A stretch of DNA of 64,000 nt from Hypsibius dujardini. Lineage: Eukaryota; Tardigrada; Eutardigrada; Parachela; Hypsibiidae. Within the stretch, counting starts at the first letter, position 1. Each line of letters begins with the position of its first letter. This document shows, in pieces, positions 34,796 through 45,998 of the stretch. The stretch spans positions 57,267-121,266 of the forward strand of contig LRSR01004885.1 of assembly GCA_001579985.1 (NCBI GenBank), given 5' to 3'. The translations under genes were made by a program, and so were the position numbers. The notes beneath the pieces are model-generated. The model had not been told where the DNA came from. It worked only from the letters and a program-made list of their open reading frames with translations, and did not search any database.

Positions 34796-36614
34796 ATGAG
34801 GTTCCTGTTGGTTAAAAATGCCAAAATTCTATCGGGCCTTCCGGGTACTCTGGCCTCGGTATGGAGGCCTGCAACGTTCCCAGGGCAGCGGATTCGATGG
34901 CGGACGTTCTCCCTCTACTTCAACGACCACCACGATCCGAGTGAACCGCTTTTCGATAAGATTCTCATCGCCAATCGTGGGGAAATTGCCTGCCGCATCA
35001 TTAAAACATGCAAGGTACTTGCTGAAACCTTGCTCTCAACTTAAAATTCACGAAATCATTGGATAAGGGAATTTCTGAAACTTAGGCCGTTAGTACATCA
35101 ATCAACGCAATTCTGTAACGGCGTACGCAGTGTTAACGTCAATCGAGCAATCAATCAACATTATGAGACGCCGTTGAACCGGTACATCATTCACTTTCCG
35201 CTATGGGTGGCATCAAATGTCAAATTCAAATCAAATCAAATCAAATCAAATCAAATCAAACGGTAACTTTTCGTCATTTTATGCCATTCCTACTTTCCCC
35301 CAAGTTCAGTTACAGCATTTTTTGCCAATATTTTCACATTGCGAAGTTAAAGTATCTGCCGCAAAACGCGCACTTGCAAAGTTGAGAAGGAAGCATGCAT
35401 TCTGAAGTTGCCGAAATAAATTATTTGTTACAAATATATAAAAATATGATAGTATTCATACTGGTGAAAACTGACGCTGTTAAAGCTTAACAGTGCTGTT
35501 GTACGACAGAAATATGAATGATGACTTTTTGCAGTCGCGTGAAACAAACAGTCAATCGTTGGCATGAATGAACGTCTAGAGAGGCATTACCGGAACTTCC
35601 GAATTTTTTCCTTGCCAAGACCAGTCCTCGTTAGCAGATGAAATATTTTTCTCAAACCTACCTGTTTAGTACACTAGTTGTAAAAAAAATCAGGGAGGTC
35701 GGCGTGTCACCTGCCCTTCCAACTCCTGGGTTAGTCAATAACAAAGTTGACAGTTATCGTAGCAATTGAATTGGTCAACCTGACATAATTTCCCTAATCT
35801 GTTCTTATTTGTTTTTCATTTAGACTTTAGGAATAAAAACGGTAGCCGTGCACAGTGACGTGGACTCTGTGAGTATGCATGTGGCAATGGCGGACGAAGC
35901 AGTCTGCATCGGAACCGCTCAGACAGCCGACAGCTATCTCAGATGGGAACGCATCATTCAGGCCTGTAAAGACACCGGAGCACAGGCAGTCCACCCGGGA
36001 TATGGATTTCTGTCAGAAAACACTGGTACGACTTTCTTCGACCGATTGTTGATCATTGAAGATAGATTGCCTGAAAAGGCTCGAAGCGCTCAACATTTGT
36101 GTTTTGCAGATTTCGCCAAGCATCTGGAACAGGAGAAGATCACATTCGTCGGGCCGAACAGTTTTGCCATCAACGCTCTCGGGGATAAGATCCACAGTAA
36201 GGAGCTGGCGTTGAAGGCTAAGGTCAACTGCATTCCAGGCTTCAAAGGAGAAGTCAAGGTACCGGTACTGCCTTTTTGTCTATATAACTTTTAGGCATTG
36301 ACATTGATGCTTTTTCTTCTACGGTTGCATAGGATGCGGATCATTGCGTCCAACTGGCGCGGGAGATTGGGTATCCGGTGATGGTGAAAGCGTCCGCCGG
36401 CGGCGGCGGCAAGGGTATGCGGATTGCCTGGAACGACACGGAAGCTCGCGACGGTTATCGGCTGTCCCAGCAGGAGGCCAAGTCCAGCTTTGCCGATGAC
36501 AGGATGCTCATTGAGAAGTACATTGAGGAGCCCCGTCATATCGAGATTCAGGTTTGTTGTCTGGCTTTCCATTATATGTTCCTTTTTACTATTTCCAGTC
36601 GGTTCCCTTCCTTC

Positions 36615-36645
<31 letters not shown>

Positions 36646-39600
36646 CCTGTCTGTTTATTTGTTTGTTTGTCTGCCTGCCTGCCTGCCTGTGTGTATGTCT
36701 ATCTGTCTGGATGTTGTCCATGCATGTGGCTTTCTCTATACTTCCGACGTGAAATATGTTTGTCTGTCTGTTAATTCGTGCTTGATCATTCATCTATTTT
36801 TTGGCCGCCTGCATTGAGTCTGCATTTCTCCTGCAGCTCCTGGGAGACAAGCACGGTAACGCCGTCTACCTCAACGAACGCGAGTGCTCCATCCAACGAC
36901 GCAATCAGAAGGTGATCGAAGAAGCGCCCAGCCCGTTTGTTGATCCGGATCTGCGGAAGAAGATGGGCGAACAAGCGGTTAGCCTGGCCAAGGCCGTCGG
37001 TTACGACTCGGCCGGCACCATCGAATTCCTGGTGGATAAGCACAAAAACTTCTACTTTCTCGAAATGAACACCCGTCTGCAGGTTAGTGCTATTGATTTG
37101 TATTTTATTTTATAGTTTTATAAGAAGATACACAGACCAATACATAATATGACCATAATAATCGAAATTATTGTTGATTTAATATACTATATTCGGATGT
37201 AACACGGGAATATCAACTTCATTTTCACTTTCGTACAGATGATTTTTACTTATCTATTGCATGTACATTGAATCTGTAGGTGGAGCATCCCATCACCGAG
37301 TCCATCACCGGCGTGGATATTGTTTACCACATGTTACGAAGCGCCAAGGGATACCCACTCAAGATGGCGCAAAAGGATGTGCAAATTCAGGGATGGGCCT
37401 TTGAGGCACGAGTCTACGCCGAAGATCCCTTCAAGTCGTTTGGTCTTCCTTCAGTGGGACGGCTCAAGGTTTACAAGGAGCCAGTCAACGCGGAGCCTCT
37501 AGGCAAAGTACCGTCCAGCGGGTATATCCGCTGTGATACCGGCATTTCTGAGGGATCGGAGATTAGTTTGTATTACGATCCGATGATCTGCAAGTTGATT
37601 ACCGTCGGGAAAGACAGACAACACGCGCTGAATCTGTTGACGAATGCCTTAGATAACTATGTTATTCGGGGTGTGACACATAATATTCCACTTCTTCGTG
37701 ATATCGTCACTGAAGAAAAGTATGTTGATCTATCTGCTTCTGACTGTTTGTCTCTTTGTCCGGCTAGCTGCCTGTTTATCTGTCTCTCTGTATGCCTGGT
37801 TGTCTGTCTATCTGTTTAGTTGGCTGACTGGCTTTTTGCTGCCTCCAGCCCACCTAACTAGCTCTCTATCTATCTGTCTGTTTGTTTGTCTTATGTCTCT
37901 CTGTCTCTCTGTCTCTCTGTCAGTCTGTCCGTCTCTCTGTCTCTCTGTGTGGCTGTCTCTGTCTGTCTGAGTTCTTACCTGCCTGTCTGTCTGGATTGCT
38001 TTGTATTTCGGTCCAGATTCCGTATATGAATACTATGTTTATTTTGCAGAATTGAATGCATGCTTTGTATCTTGTTTTTGAAGGTTCGTAAAAGGCGATA
38101 TCAACACCAACTATCTACCCACGGTGTATCCTGACGGATTCAAAGGCAAGCAGTTGACTCAGGAAGAGAGGACTGTTCTGGGAGCTGTGGCCAGTTGCTT
38201 ATTTATTACCGATCGGCTCCGCGAGCGCAACTTTCTTAACTCTACCCAAGGATCTGCCCACAGTTACGATGAGTCCACTCACAAGCTTCATGTGAGTCTT
38301 CTATTTTTCTATTTTTCTATCTTTTTTTAATTCTTGTATATTCAGTTATTTCCGTCTCACAAGGGAATATTTACCTGTGTCAGTCTGAGATCGGGCCCAA
38401 CTTTTTTTTATGGATACATACTATCAAACCATGATTTTAGAAAATATGACTGGTCCCCCACAATTCCGTTTGAAATGGAGAAAAACGGAGAAGATTCCTA
38501 TTGCGACAGTCACTTTAATGCTTCCGCAATAACGTTGATTGACTGAACACAGTACGACACTGTAGCGACGCTATCTAAGGCACAGCTGTAGCCACCACTC
38601 CGTCTGAATTGTTCTAAATATTTTATTCCAAGTATTCACCGTTAAAAATTTATCGCTTCTATTTAAACTGCTCGAATTTTTTTTTACCGAAAACCGAAGT
38701 AAAATTTTGAAGCGCTGGTCTTTGTCTCATCGATTGTCTCACAATCAGCTAAAATTTGCCGGAGCGGAGAAAATTGGAGAGCCTACCCTCCGCCTGTGGC
38801 TAACGTGATTGATTGATTTTTTTATGATTGATTGATCTCTTGACTGAAAATTTGTGAAGATCACTGAGCATGTGGGCAATTGGTAAGTTGCTTGATTGAA
38901 GACTGAGGCGCATTACCTGGGTAGGTAATTTTGTACGCACACCTGAGGCCATATGTATGGAAAACGCAGTTTGAGTTGCGCATTAGAATCGCGTCGCTAC
39001 AGTAGTGTTCATTAACGAAATTTTTCATTAGCAATCTTCTCCACTCCACCAAATCCCGAATAGGAATTTAATTATTCGGTTGATTGTCTAATGGTTTTGA
39101 CAGACTGGTTGTTCGAGATTTTGCAAAACCTTGTTTTGCAAAACGCTGTTGTTTTATCCGTTGCGGCTGGTGTATCAGTATTCTGTATTTTAACTGTTAT
39201 TGGAACAGATTCGAAGATGCCGGTTACCATTTCTGTGGCCCCGACTCGTTTGTCAAATGATTTGCGCTTCGACTTTTGTTTGCCTGAACCGTTAAATGGG
39301 TAGACGAACAACATATTTTCGTAATTCAATCAATCAACGCTATTGCGAAAGTATTAAAGTGGCTGCCGCAATAGGAATCTTCTCCGATTTTCTCCATCTC
39401 AGACGAAATTGTGGGGACCAGTCATATTTTTATATTTTATATTTTATATTTTTATATTTCTAAAATCATGGTTTGATAGTATGTATCCATAAAAAAAAAG
39501 TTGGGTCCGATCTCAGACTGACACAGGTAAATATTCCCTTGTCAGTTTTAATAAAAACGATTTGGTACAATGTGATTTATCATTAGTGTGTAATGAGTAA

Positions 39601-40453
39601 GTTTGTTGTCTATGTGTTTTCACCAGCTCTGTGAGTATTATTAAACGATATTTAATTTGACTTCAACTGCGGTATTTTCATATTTGTTAACTTCTGATTT
39701 TTTTTTCAGGTGAAAGGCGCTGATTTTGAGGAAGCCTTAACTGTGCAGCATCAGCAGCATGCCGGCAAATTCATCGTCGGCAACAACGGCAACAAATACG
39801 CCGTCAGCGACACTATCAATCTGGCTGAGAATGTCATCAACATTACCGTCAGCGGGAAAAAGTACACTTTACAACTGGTCAGCAAGGATCCGGTTGGCCG
39901 CATGGAACTTCAGTTCCTCGGATCCGTTTTCCCATTGAATGTGTATCGGGAAGACGTATACAAGTACTTGCATCTTATGCCGGAGAAGAAGGTGGCGGAT
40001 ACTAGCCGATTTGTGTAAGTTGGCATATCTTAACTGTCTGTCGGTCTGCCTACATCTATATCTGCTTGCATGACTATCTGCCTTTCTGTCTAACTGTTTA
40101 TTTGTCTGCCTGTCCCTCTGTTGCTTGTCTGTCTTACTGTCTGCTTCCTGGGGCGTCTTTATCACGTTTCGTTTTTCTCCAGACTAGCACCTATGCCAGG
40201 AATGCTGAAATCAATTGCGGTGAAGGAAGGTGATCTAGTTTCGGAAGGGATGGAGGTGTGTGTGATTGAGGCAATGAAGATGCAAAACAGTCTCACCGCT
40301 GGAGTCACTGGAAAGGTAAGTGTTTTCTTCGGCTACTTGTAGATAATGTCGATATTAATTCTGTAATTTTTGGTGTTGTTATAGGTGAAGAAAATTCACT
40401 TCAAAGCCGGAGAGACGGTCGGGGATCAGGACGTCCTCGTGGAGATTGAATAG
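34796..40453 (+). CDS. PCCA: Propionyl-CoA carboxylase alpha chain, mitochondrial
   Basis: Ten exons: 34796-35014, 35824-36025, 36110-36258, 36333-36551, 36837-37082, 37280-37719, 38084-38291, 39710-40014, 40183-40315, 40385-40453; 729 residues (human about 728). The Arg/Ser-rich N-terminus (about 45 residues) looks like a mitochondrial targeting peptide. Biotin carboxylase follows: [30 protein letters not shown]-grasp [53 protein letters not shown], and the PCCA-specific [12 protein letters not shown]. The BT domain leads to a biotinyl domain with EAMKMQN; the Lys at about 694 is biotinylated. With the beta chain it converts propionyl-CoA to methylmalonyl-CoA in odd-chain, Val, Ile, Met and Thr catabolism. 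SFGLPS and [10 protein letters not shown] favour PCCA over MCCC1. The ATG at 34796 precedes the targeting peptide. Confidence 0.97.
35219..35262 (+). repeat. (CAAAT)n pentanucleotide repeat in PCCA intron 1
   Basis: About seven consecutive CAAAT units. Confidence 0.9.
36615..36720 (+). repeat. CTGT array in PCCA intron 4
   Basis: ctgtctgtctgtttgtctgcctgcctg-type tetranucleotide array. Confidence 0.9.
37740..37995 (+). repeat. CTGT array in PCCA intron 6
   Basis: Long degenerate ctgtctctctgtctg array beginning about 20 bases after the exon 6 donor. Confidence 0.9.
38360..39541. mobile_element. Family A inverted-repeat element, copy 2, with a nested insertion (PCCA intron 7)
   Basis: The left end (from 38360, CAAGGGAATATTTACCTGTG) and right end (to 39541) are inverted, and outer arms of about 170 bases match copy 1 at 5152-5855. 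The centre differs: 38560-39003 is bounded by ACTGTAGCGACGC and its complement, suggesting a second element inserted in it. Confidence 0.88.
38559..39003. mobile_element. Probable nested small element inside the family A copy
   Basis: Bounded by inverted ACTGTAGCGACGC (38559-38571) and GCGTCGCTACAGT (38991-39003). No ORF. The CTGTAG end recalls the pogo-like element at 55522, but only the first six bases agree. Confidence 0.5.
40030..40145 (+). repeat. CTGT array in PCCA intron 8
   Basis: ctgtctgtcggtctgcctac-type array between exons 8 and 9. Confidence 0.85.
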
Positions 40454-41018
40454 GCTGAGTTGATTGCCTTTCAATTTCTGACAAGAATTCTCTTTGCTCC
40501 TTTTTAGACCTTTAATTCCATTTGTGTGCCTTGGCCATAAATTATTGTCTTACCGCTCAGCTTCTGTCCATTTATTGGGTTAACTAAGTGCGAGTCTGTC
40601 GCAAGAAAGAATTAATTTGACAACGATATAAAGAGAACTACGAAGGGAAAAATTCTGAAGCACGCTGCTTGGTTATGAACCATTATCGAAAGAAAAACCA
40701 CGACTATACAAAAAGAGGATAAGAACTTCCCCGGGAACAAACTCTTTGGGCTCTTGAAAGCTCAAAGAGAAATCACTCCACAAAAAGGACAGATCAGGAT
40801 GACGAAATGTCCAACACATTCTCCACGGGAATCCGATCCATGATCGGGCCTAACAAACAGCGGGTTAGCTGATCCATTGCATAAAAATAATTAAAACACG
40901 CAGCGGCAAACAAACTCAAAATAAATTCGAAAAAGAAGGTTCGACAGACAGAATTAATTCGATGTTTAACTCGACAAATACATTGAATAAATTTAAAAAC
41001 TATTAAATGGTAAATTAT
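40454..41018. other. Convergent 3' intergenic region between PCCA and the SUMO E3 gene
   Basis: 565 bases with no gene. It contains the 3' UTRs of the two convergent genes, but no canonical AATAAA could be assigned with confidence. Confidence 0.4.
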
Positions 41019-44000
41019 TTAGCAAGTCGAACAGAACTTACTCGGTTTCACTCCCCGCGTAGGAGCCGCCGGCGGATTACGAGCTCCACCCACAGCAACG
41101 GTGGAAGAGGAGGCAAAAGCTCCAGCAATCTCTCGAACAATCAGGTCGCAATTAGAGGGATCGTCGTGAAGCATCACCAGCACCTTTTCGTGCTCGGTAA
41201 ATTCCAGAAGCAGACGGACACACCTAATCAACGAATTCCCTAATGCCATAAAAATGGGAAATAGGCAGGGGAATTGTCTTACTGGTCTACAATGAGATCG
41301 TCGAGACCGGCGGAGCATCGACATAATGGGCAGATCCATTCGGGACGGCCACGGACATTGGCGGTGATGTAGACTTCCCCGTCGAAACATTCAACGTGCT
41401 TGCATTCCCTTCCCCGCGTGGGGTCCACCATTCGGTGCTGCGACAACGGGCACAGCAAGCTGTAAGCCAAGGAATGGCCTCTACCGTTGGTTCGCTTGGC
41501 CGTCAAGACTTCATACACTGCGATGAAAGTTATCGTTAAAAACGGTATGTCTAAAGCAATGCAGTTCACAAATTCAAGCAAGCTGCCAGTTGAGAGGGGA
41601 ATGGACACGAACTCAAGATTTCAAACAGACCGACAAAGAGACAAGCTGGAAGACAGACAAGTGCACTGACAGACCAGACCGCATATAGATAAATATAACA
41701 CAAGTACACCAGACAAGTAAGCAAAGAAAAACACAGATAACCAAACAGACAAGTATGCAGATAACAGAGGTAAGTCAGACAGATGCATAGATAAGACAAC
41801 AGACAATAGAAAATATACAAGAACACAGATAGACAAACAGACAAGTACGCGGTCAAATGCAAATTCACAGATGATAAACAGATACACCGGAAGGCAAATA
41901 AGTAAGCAGTCAAAAGCATGGAGTCACAGACTGGCAAATACAGACAGGCAAACAAATATACAGTCTCACGAGGGCATTACTCACACTTGGCGATTGATCC
42001 ATCCATTGAGATTTCTCGTGAGCGGAGCTCAGCTAGAGCGGCAGGGATCGTCTTTCGCTCGGCTCGCTCGATAAACAGTAGATAGTTCTAATAAAAAAAT
42101 GCCGGCAAAATTAGGTAATGAATTATCATCAGCTACCACATGCATTGCCCAGCGTGCCGAACTACCGTTGCTGGTTCCCCTAGGAGGGATCCGACGGTCC
42201 ACTCGACCGAGATGGTGTTTTCGTGAGATTGCAGCATGGAGACAGGAATTTCAATGGCCGGGACGAAGCGTTCAGTGTTAGCAGCGATCTGAATCATTGG
42301 CGCCGGCTAAATATAACATCAAGTATATTATTAAACTATTTAAAAATATTCATCTTTGAAAAATCATAACTAAATATTTCACAATGTATTTCATCCACAC
42401 AAAAACAATACGCTTTGTATTGTATATAAGTTCCCTTTTACTAAATTGCAAAATTTATGGGAGGGCATACCGGTTCGACAAGGTGATGACGGTCATTAAG
42501 CGTCAACTTCAGCTCCTTGGGATGAGCTTCCGAAGCAGGCACAGTGAGGGCCGGATACCGACACAGCCGGACCAAGATGCGCGTGGCTGCCGTCGCTGAC
42601 GCCAACATCGCCTCAAAGTTAGGAAATGCAAAATGCACTACAACTTGTCGATGGACGCCTAATTTCTGCAGACTAGGGTGAGTTACTGTCAACAAATAAA
42701 CCAAACGAGCAACTAAGCATTTTTAAACTTAGCAAGGCAATCAGCCTGTCACATGTTCAGACAACGAGGAATAAAAACAATAGGAAAATAGTCAGACAGA
42801 CAGGCAAAAAGTCAGACAACTAGGCAGACAAATCGTTGACTAGCAGAGGTAGAGAAGTTGGTAATGGATTAATTAGGCAGACAAACAAATAGATAGACCA
42901 ATAGACAGGCAGACTCAGTTAATAGTCGGGCAAGAAAAGCTTTACGCAAGCTGACTCCGTGGATGGCAAATTGCCCGGATGTCTTGAGGAAGGACTGAGC
43001 CTTCAACGGTGGAACGACAATAACCGGAAAAGAAGCAGCAGGCGGCGTTGCCACTGCCATCGAGCAGTAGGATCGCATGCCGAACGACGAGGACGACTCG
43101 GTAAGAATCGGCTCAACTATTTTAATCGGCGGCTTCACCCGCGGTAAAATTGAGCCGGCGATGACGGTGCTCGCTCCACTGTCGTGCCCTTCACTCATCT
43201 TCCCTGAATCTTGTTGGACGGCCCGCACCGCAGAAGTCGGCAAGCGTGCAGTCCTGCGAGGACTGATCAGAGACGGGCCCTGGGAATCTCGACGTTTCTC
43301 CTTCTTCACACTCCGAACAGTCTGCTCAGCCGAAGTGCCGACCTCCTTCGTTGTGGATGTGGCTGCAAATACAAGACGTAAGTAAGATTTGCAGATTTAA
43401 TCGATGATTCAAGAGGAAATAATTGAAGCCCTTAGTCCTCATAAATAATATTTATTTAATTTGCATAAATCGTATTTATTGTAAAATATTGTACTTTCAG
43501 TGAAATATCAATAAATAAGCTTTCTACATATTAGAATTCATTCCCAGAATCAATTACTTTCACTGCAAAATTAACTGCACTACTTACAGGTATCCTTCTT
43601 CCATGATCGCTTTCCTTTCGTGACTTTAGTGTAGACCAATTCGAGGGAGCTGGTGCTACACAGCTGCTTGACCGGCAAGGGACTCGGGGACGGGGAGGAG
43701 GTGGTGGCGGTAGAAGGAGTGCCAGCGCGGGTTTTCCGGCGTGGGATGGGTGAATTGTCGCTAAGGGAGGCTCGCGAGGTGACTCCTCCGTCCCGCGAAC
43801 GGACTTCTCGTTTACCAAACTCGAGAGACCTGACCTGTCCCTTCCACGGTTGAACAAAACCGCCGCCGAGAATGACAGGGCTGGTGGTGACGGACGTGGA
43901 GGATCGTGTGCTGTGCCGACCACGTTTGGATGAGGCTGATTTGGAGAATGACCGGATGTTAAGGAAGGATTTGATCGGCTGGGAGGTGCTGGGCTCTTCT

Positions 44001-45417
44001 CCCAGTGAGACCAGCGATGGACCGGAGCGTTTCTTGCGGACAGGAGAGACCTCTACTAAAAAAGGAGAATTAAATTACAATTAGAGAGATAATAAATAGT
44101 TCACTAACTGCTTTTAAAAATCAGTCGTTCGCTAATTTTTTTTCTAGAAAAAAGTTGCAATTTAACCTTAATCAATATATAGTGCTGCTTAAATATATTT
44201 TATATGGCTCAAAAAGCGGCTTTTAGTTTTAAATACAAACATTATTTTTTAAAGTCACAAAAATAGGAATGGAAATTTATGTGTTTTCTTTAAAATCGTG
44301 TAAATTTCTTTTACAAAAAAAATGTTTGTATTCAGTATTTAAATAAAAGTACCGGGGCTCGAGCTAGCAGCTCTGGCGATGTCGCTCTCAGGTCGAGATT
44401 TCTTCCAAGAACGCATGGGCGATTCCTGTTCGTTTTCCTTCTTCGACCCCACTGCCTTGGTATTAGGCCACAGGCCGCTGCGAAAGCAACAGGAAGTCAG
44501 TCCTGCAATACAGAGTATAACATCTAACCGAGACAGACAGAGCCACACAGGCCGGCAGACCGAGACAGACAAATATGCAACTGCAACAGTCGTTTACCGA
44601 TTCTTGCAGTACCCCTGGTTCTCCTGCATTGCATTATACAGTCAGCCATGACCCAGTCGTCGGGCCTAGGAAGAGATAACAGCGCTGATCTTTCACAAAA
44701 CATCGCAGAAGTCGCAAACAAATTGTAAAAAAAGGAAAAATTTGCAAGGAGCCGTACTTGGAATTGAAGCCCTGGTAATGGATTTTGTAGCAGGGAATGT
44801 CGATATCCTGCTTTTCCGGATGGCAACACTTGTCAACCATCAGCACTTTGCCATGGTACCAAAGCTGACACCAGTAGGCCTAGACATCCACTCCTATCAG
44901 GAAAACATACAAGACATCTAGTGAAATATGGACCATTGATTGAATGATTGACTGCCAAATTCAACTATACGAATTTCCCCTACTGGCAACTTGATTGATT
45001 CGTTGATTGAGTTGTCTTAACAATAAAATATTTAGAAAATGATTTGGTCGATTGTAAAAATAGCAAAACCCTTTGAAACACCCAAACCAAAAGTGTAAAG
45101 AAACCCAAGAAACCAAAAGGATTCTAGTTTCTTTAACAAATGTCCAATGTCTATGCGGTTGATCGATGAATCGAATCAAGGCTAAATCCTGCAGTTGATT
45201 GATAGATTCTTCCGACCGCACAGTTAAATACCTTACCTAGCTCGTAAACTGCACTAAAGTTCACCTCTCCGCCCGGTTTCTTCTTCGACGATGCCGGCGA
45301 CTTGGCGGCAGATGAGGATGACTTCTTTTTTTTATTTCCCGACGATTTGGCGAATTTTCCAGGCGTAGAAGAGCGTTTGCCGGCGGCTGATACGGACGAG
45401 CGCAGTGAGGACTGCAT
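41019..45417 (-). CDS. PIAS-like E3 SUMO ligase with N-terminal chromo-barrel-like domain
   Basis: Ten minus-strand exons: 45417-45232, 44879-44758, 44477-44353, 44055-43588, 43362-42946, 42685-42471, 42306-42166, 42087-41985, 41517-41283, 41223-41019; all in phase, 738 residues. After a Ser/Lys-rich start, residues about 50-105 look like a chromo-barrel/Tudor-knot (YWCQLWYHGKVLMVD, then CYKIHYQGFNS). A basic Ser/Pro-rich linker follows. Residues about 410-590 match PINIT (RILVRLCRYPA, LNDRHHLVEP, NTISVEWTVG). The SP-RING at about 608-665 has LLCPLS, ECKHVECFD and WICPLC, the Ubc9-contacting zinc fold of PIAS/Siz ligases. No SAP domain is seen at the N-terminus, where PIAS proteins carry one. 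The start is the first ATG of the first exon; an upstream exon could extend it. SUMO E3 assignment is strong; the chromo-barrel call is moderate. Confidence 0.87.
41630..41960. repeat. CAGA-type array in intron of the SUMO E3 gene
   Basis: Highly degenerate agacaga/agataac tetranucleotide tract between the SP-RING exon and the preceding exon. It creates an artefactual Leu/Cys-rich antisense ORF. Confidence 0.75.
42790..42915. repeat. CAGA array in intron of the SUMO E3 gene
   Basis: gtcagacagacaggcaaaaagtcagacaac-type tract upstream of the PINIT exon. Confidence 0.8.
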
Positions 45418-45998
45418 TGATTGATTGTTGATTGACGTGGCAGAGGAAAGACTTTCAAACTCTAAATAAAGGCGACAGCGCTTGAGAATTGCAGACATTC
45501 CTTCGAAATTGCACTTCAAACATCATCCTTACATCGTTCTATGTGGTGACAGTTCGCAATGATAATAACGTAGGCAGTCGATTGATTTCAAGGAAAAAAG
45601 CGGACAAAGATAAAAACTGTCGGTATCTCAAATCTCTGCAGTAAAGTGAAACGGTGGAACTTGGCATAAATAAATGAATCTTTTGAATCTCAAATGGGAG
45701 TGGCTTAAATTGCCTTGGTGGGCGGGACAAGGGATTTATTTGCATTCCCAATAATATCAAAATATTTTTGGGCAAAGTTTCGCTTTTTCATTGCCCGCTT
45801 AAAGGTTTTTATAAGTTGCCGTTTTATTAGTTTTTTGCTGTTAAAGCAATTTGAGGAATTCGTGGAGGTGCAGCAGCCTTTTTTGAGGTTGCTACTTTTT
45901 CAGCTTGCCGGTTGGCTTGGCGCGCCATTTTATTTGTTTATTTGTGTTCCGCTTTATTGGTTTGTGTCGGGCACTGCAGCGGAGACTTAACAGCAAGG
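45418..45998. promoter_or_regulatory. Candidate bidirectional promoter
   Basis: The 581 bases between the start codons of two divergent genes (45417 minus, 45999 plus) are the only spacer available for both promoters, if neither has a distant 5' exon. An unused ATG frame at 45519 (minus) suggests a possible extra 5' exon. No core motif is identified. Confidence 0.4.

Noticed and set aside
36291-36572. Antisense ORF over PCCA exon 4
   Set aside because: Shadow of the ATP-grasp coding exon on the other strand.
36651-36720. Possible MCCC1 or pyruvate carboxylase identity for the biotin enzyme around this position
   Set aside because: [19 protein letters not shown] and the BT-domain order match PCCA, and no carboxyltransferase domain follows as in pyruvate carboxylase.
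41566-41955. 129-codon minus-strand Leu/Cys-rich ORF that looks like a membrane protein
   Set aside because: Derived from a degenerate CAGA array between two SUMO E3 exons.
43531-43923. 130-codon minus-strand Pro-rich ORF
   Set aside because: Out of frame with the SUMO E3 linker exon 43588-44055, whose own frame is open and splices in phase on both sides.
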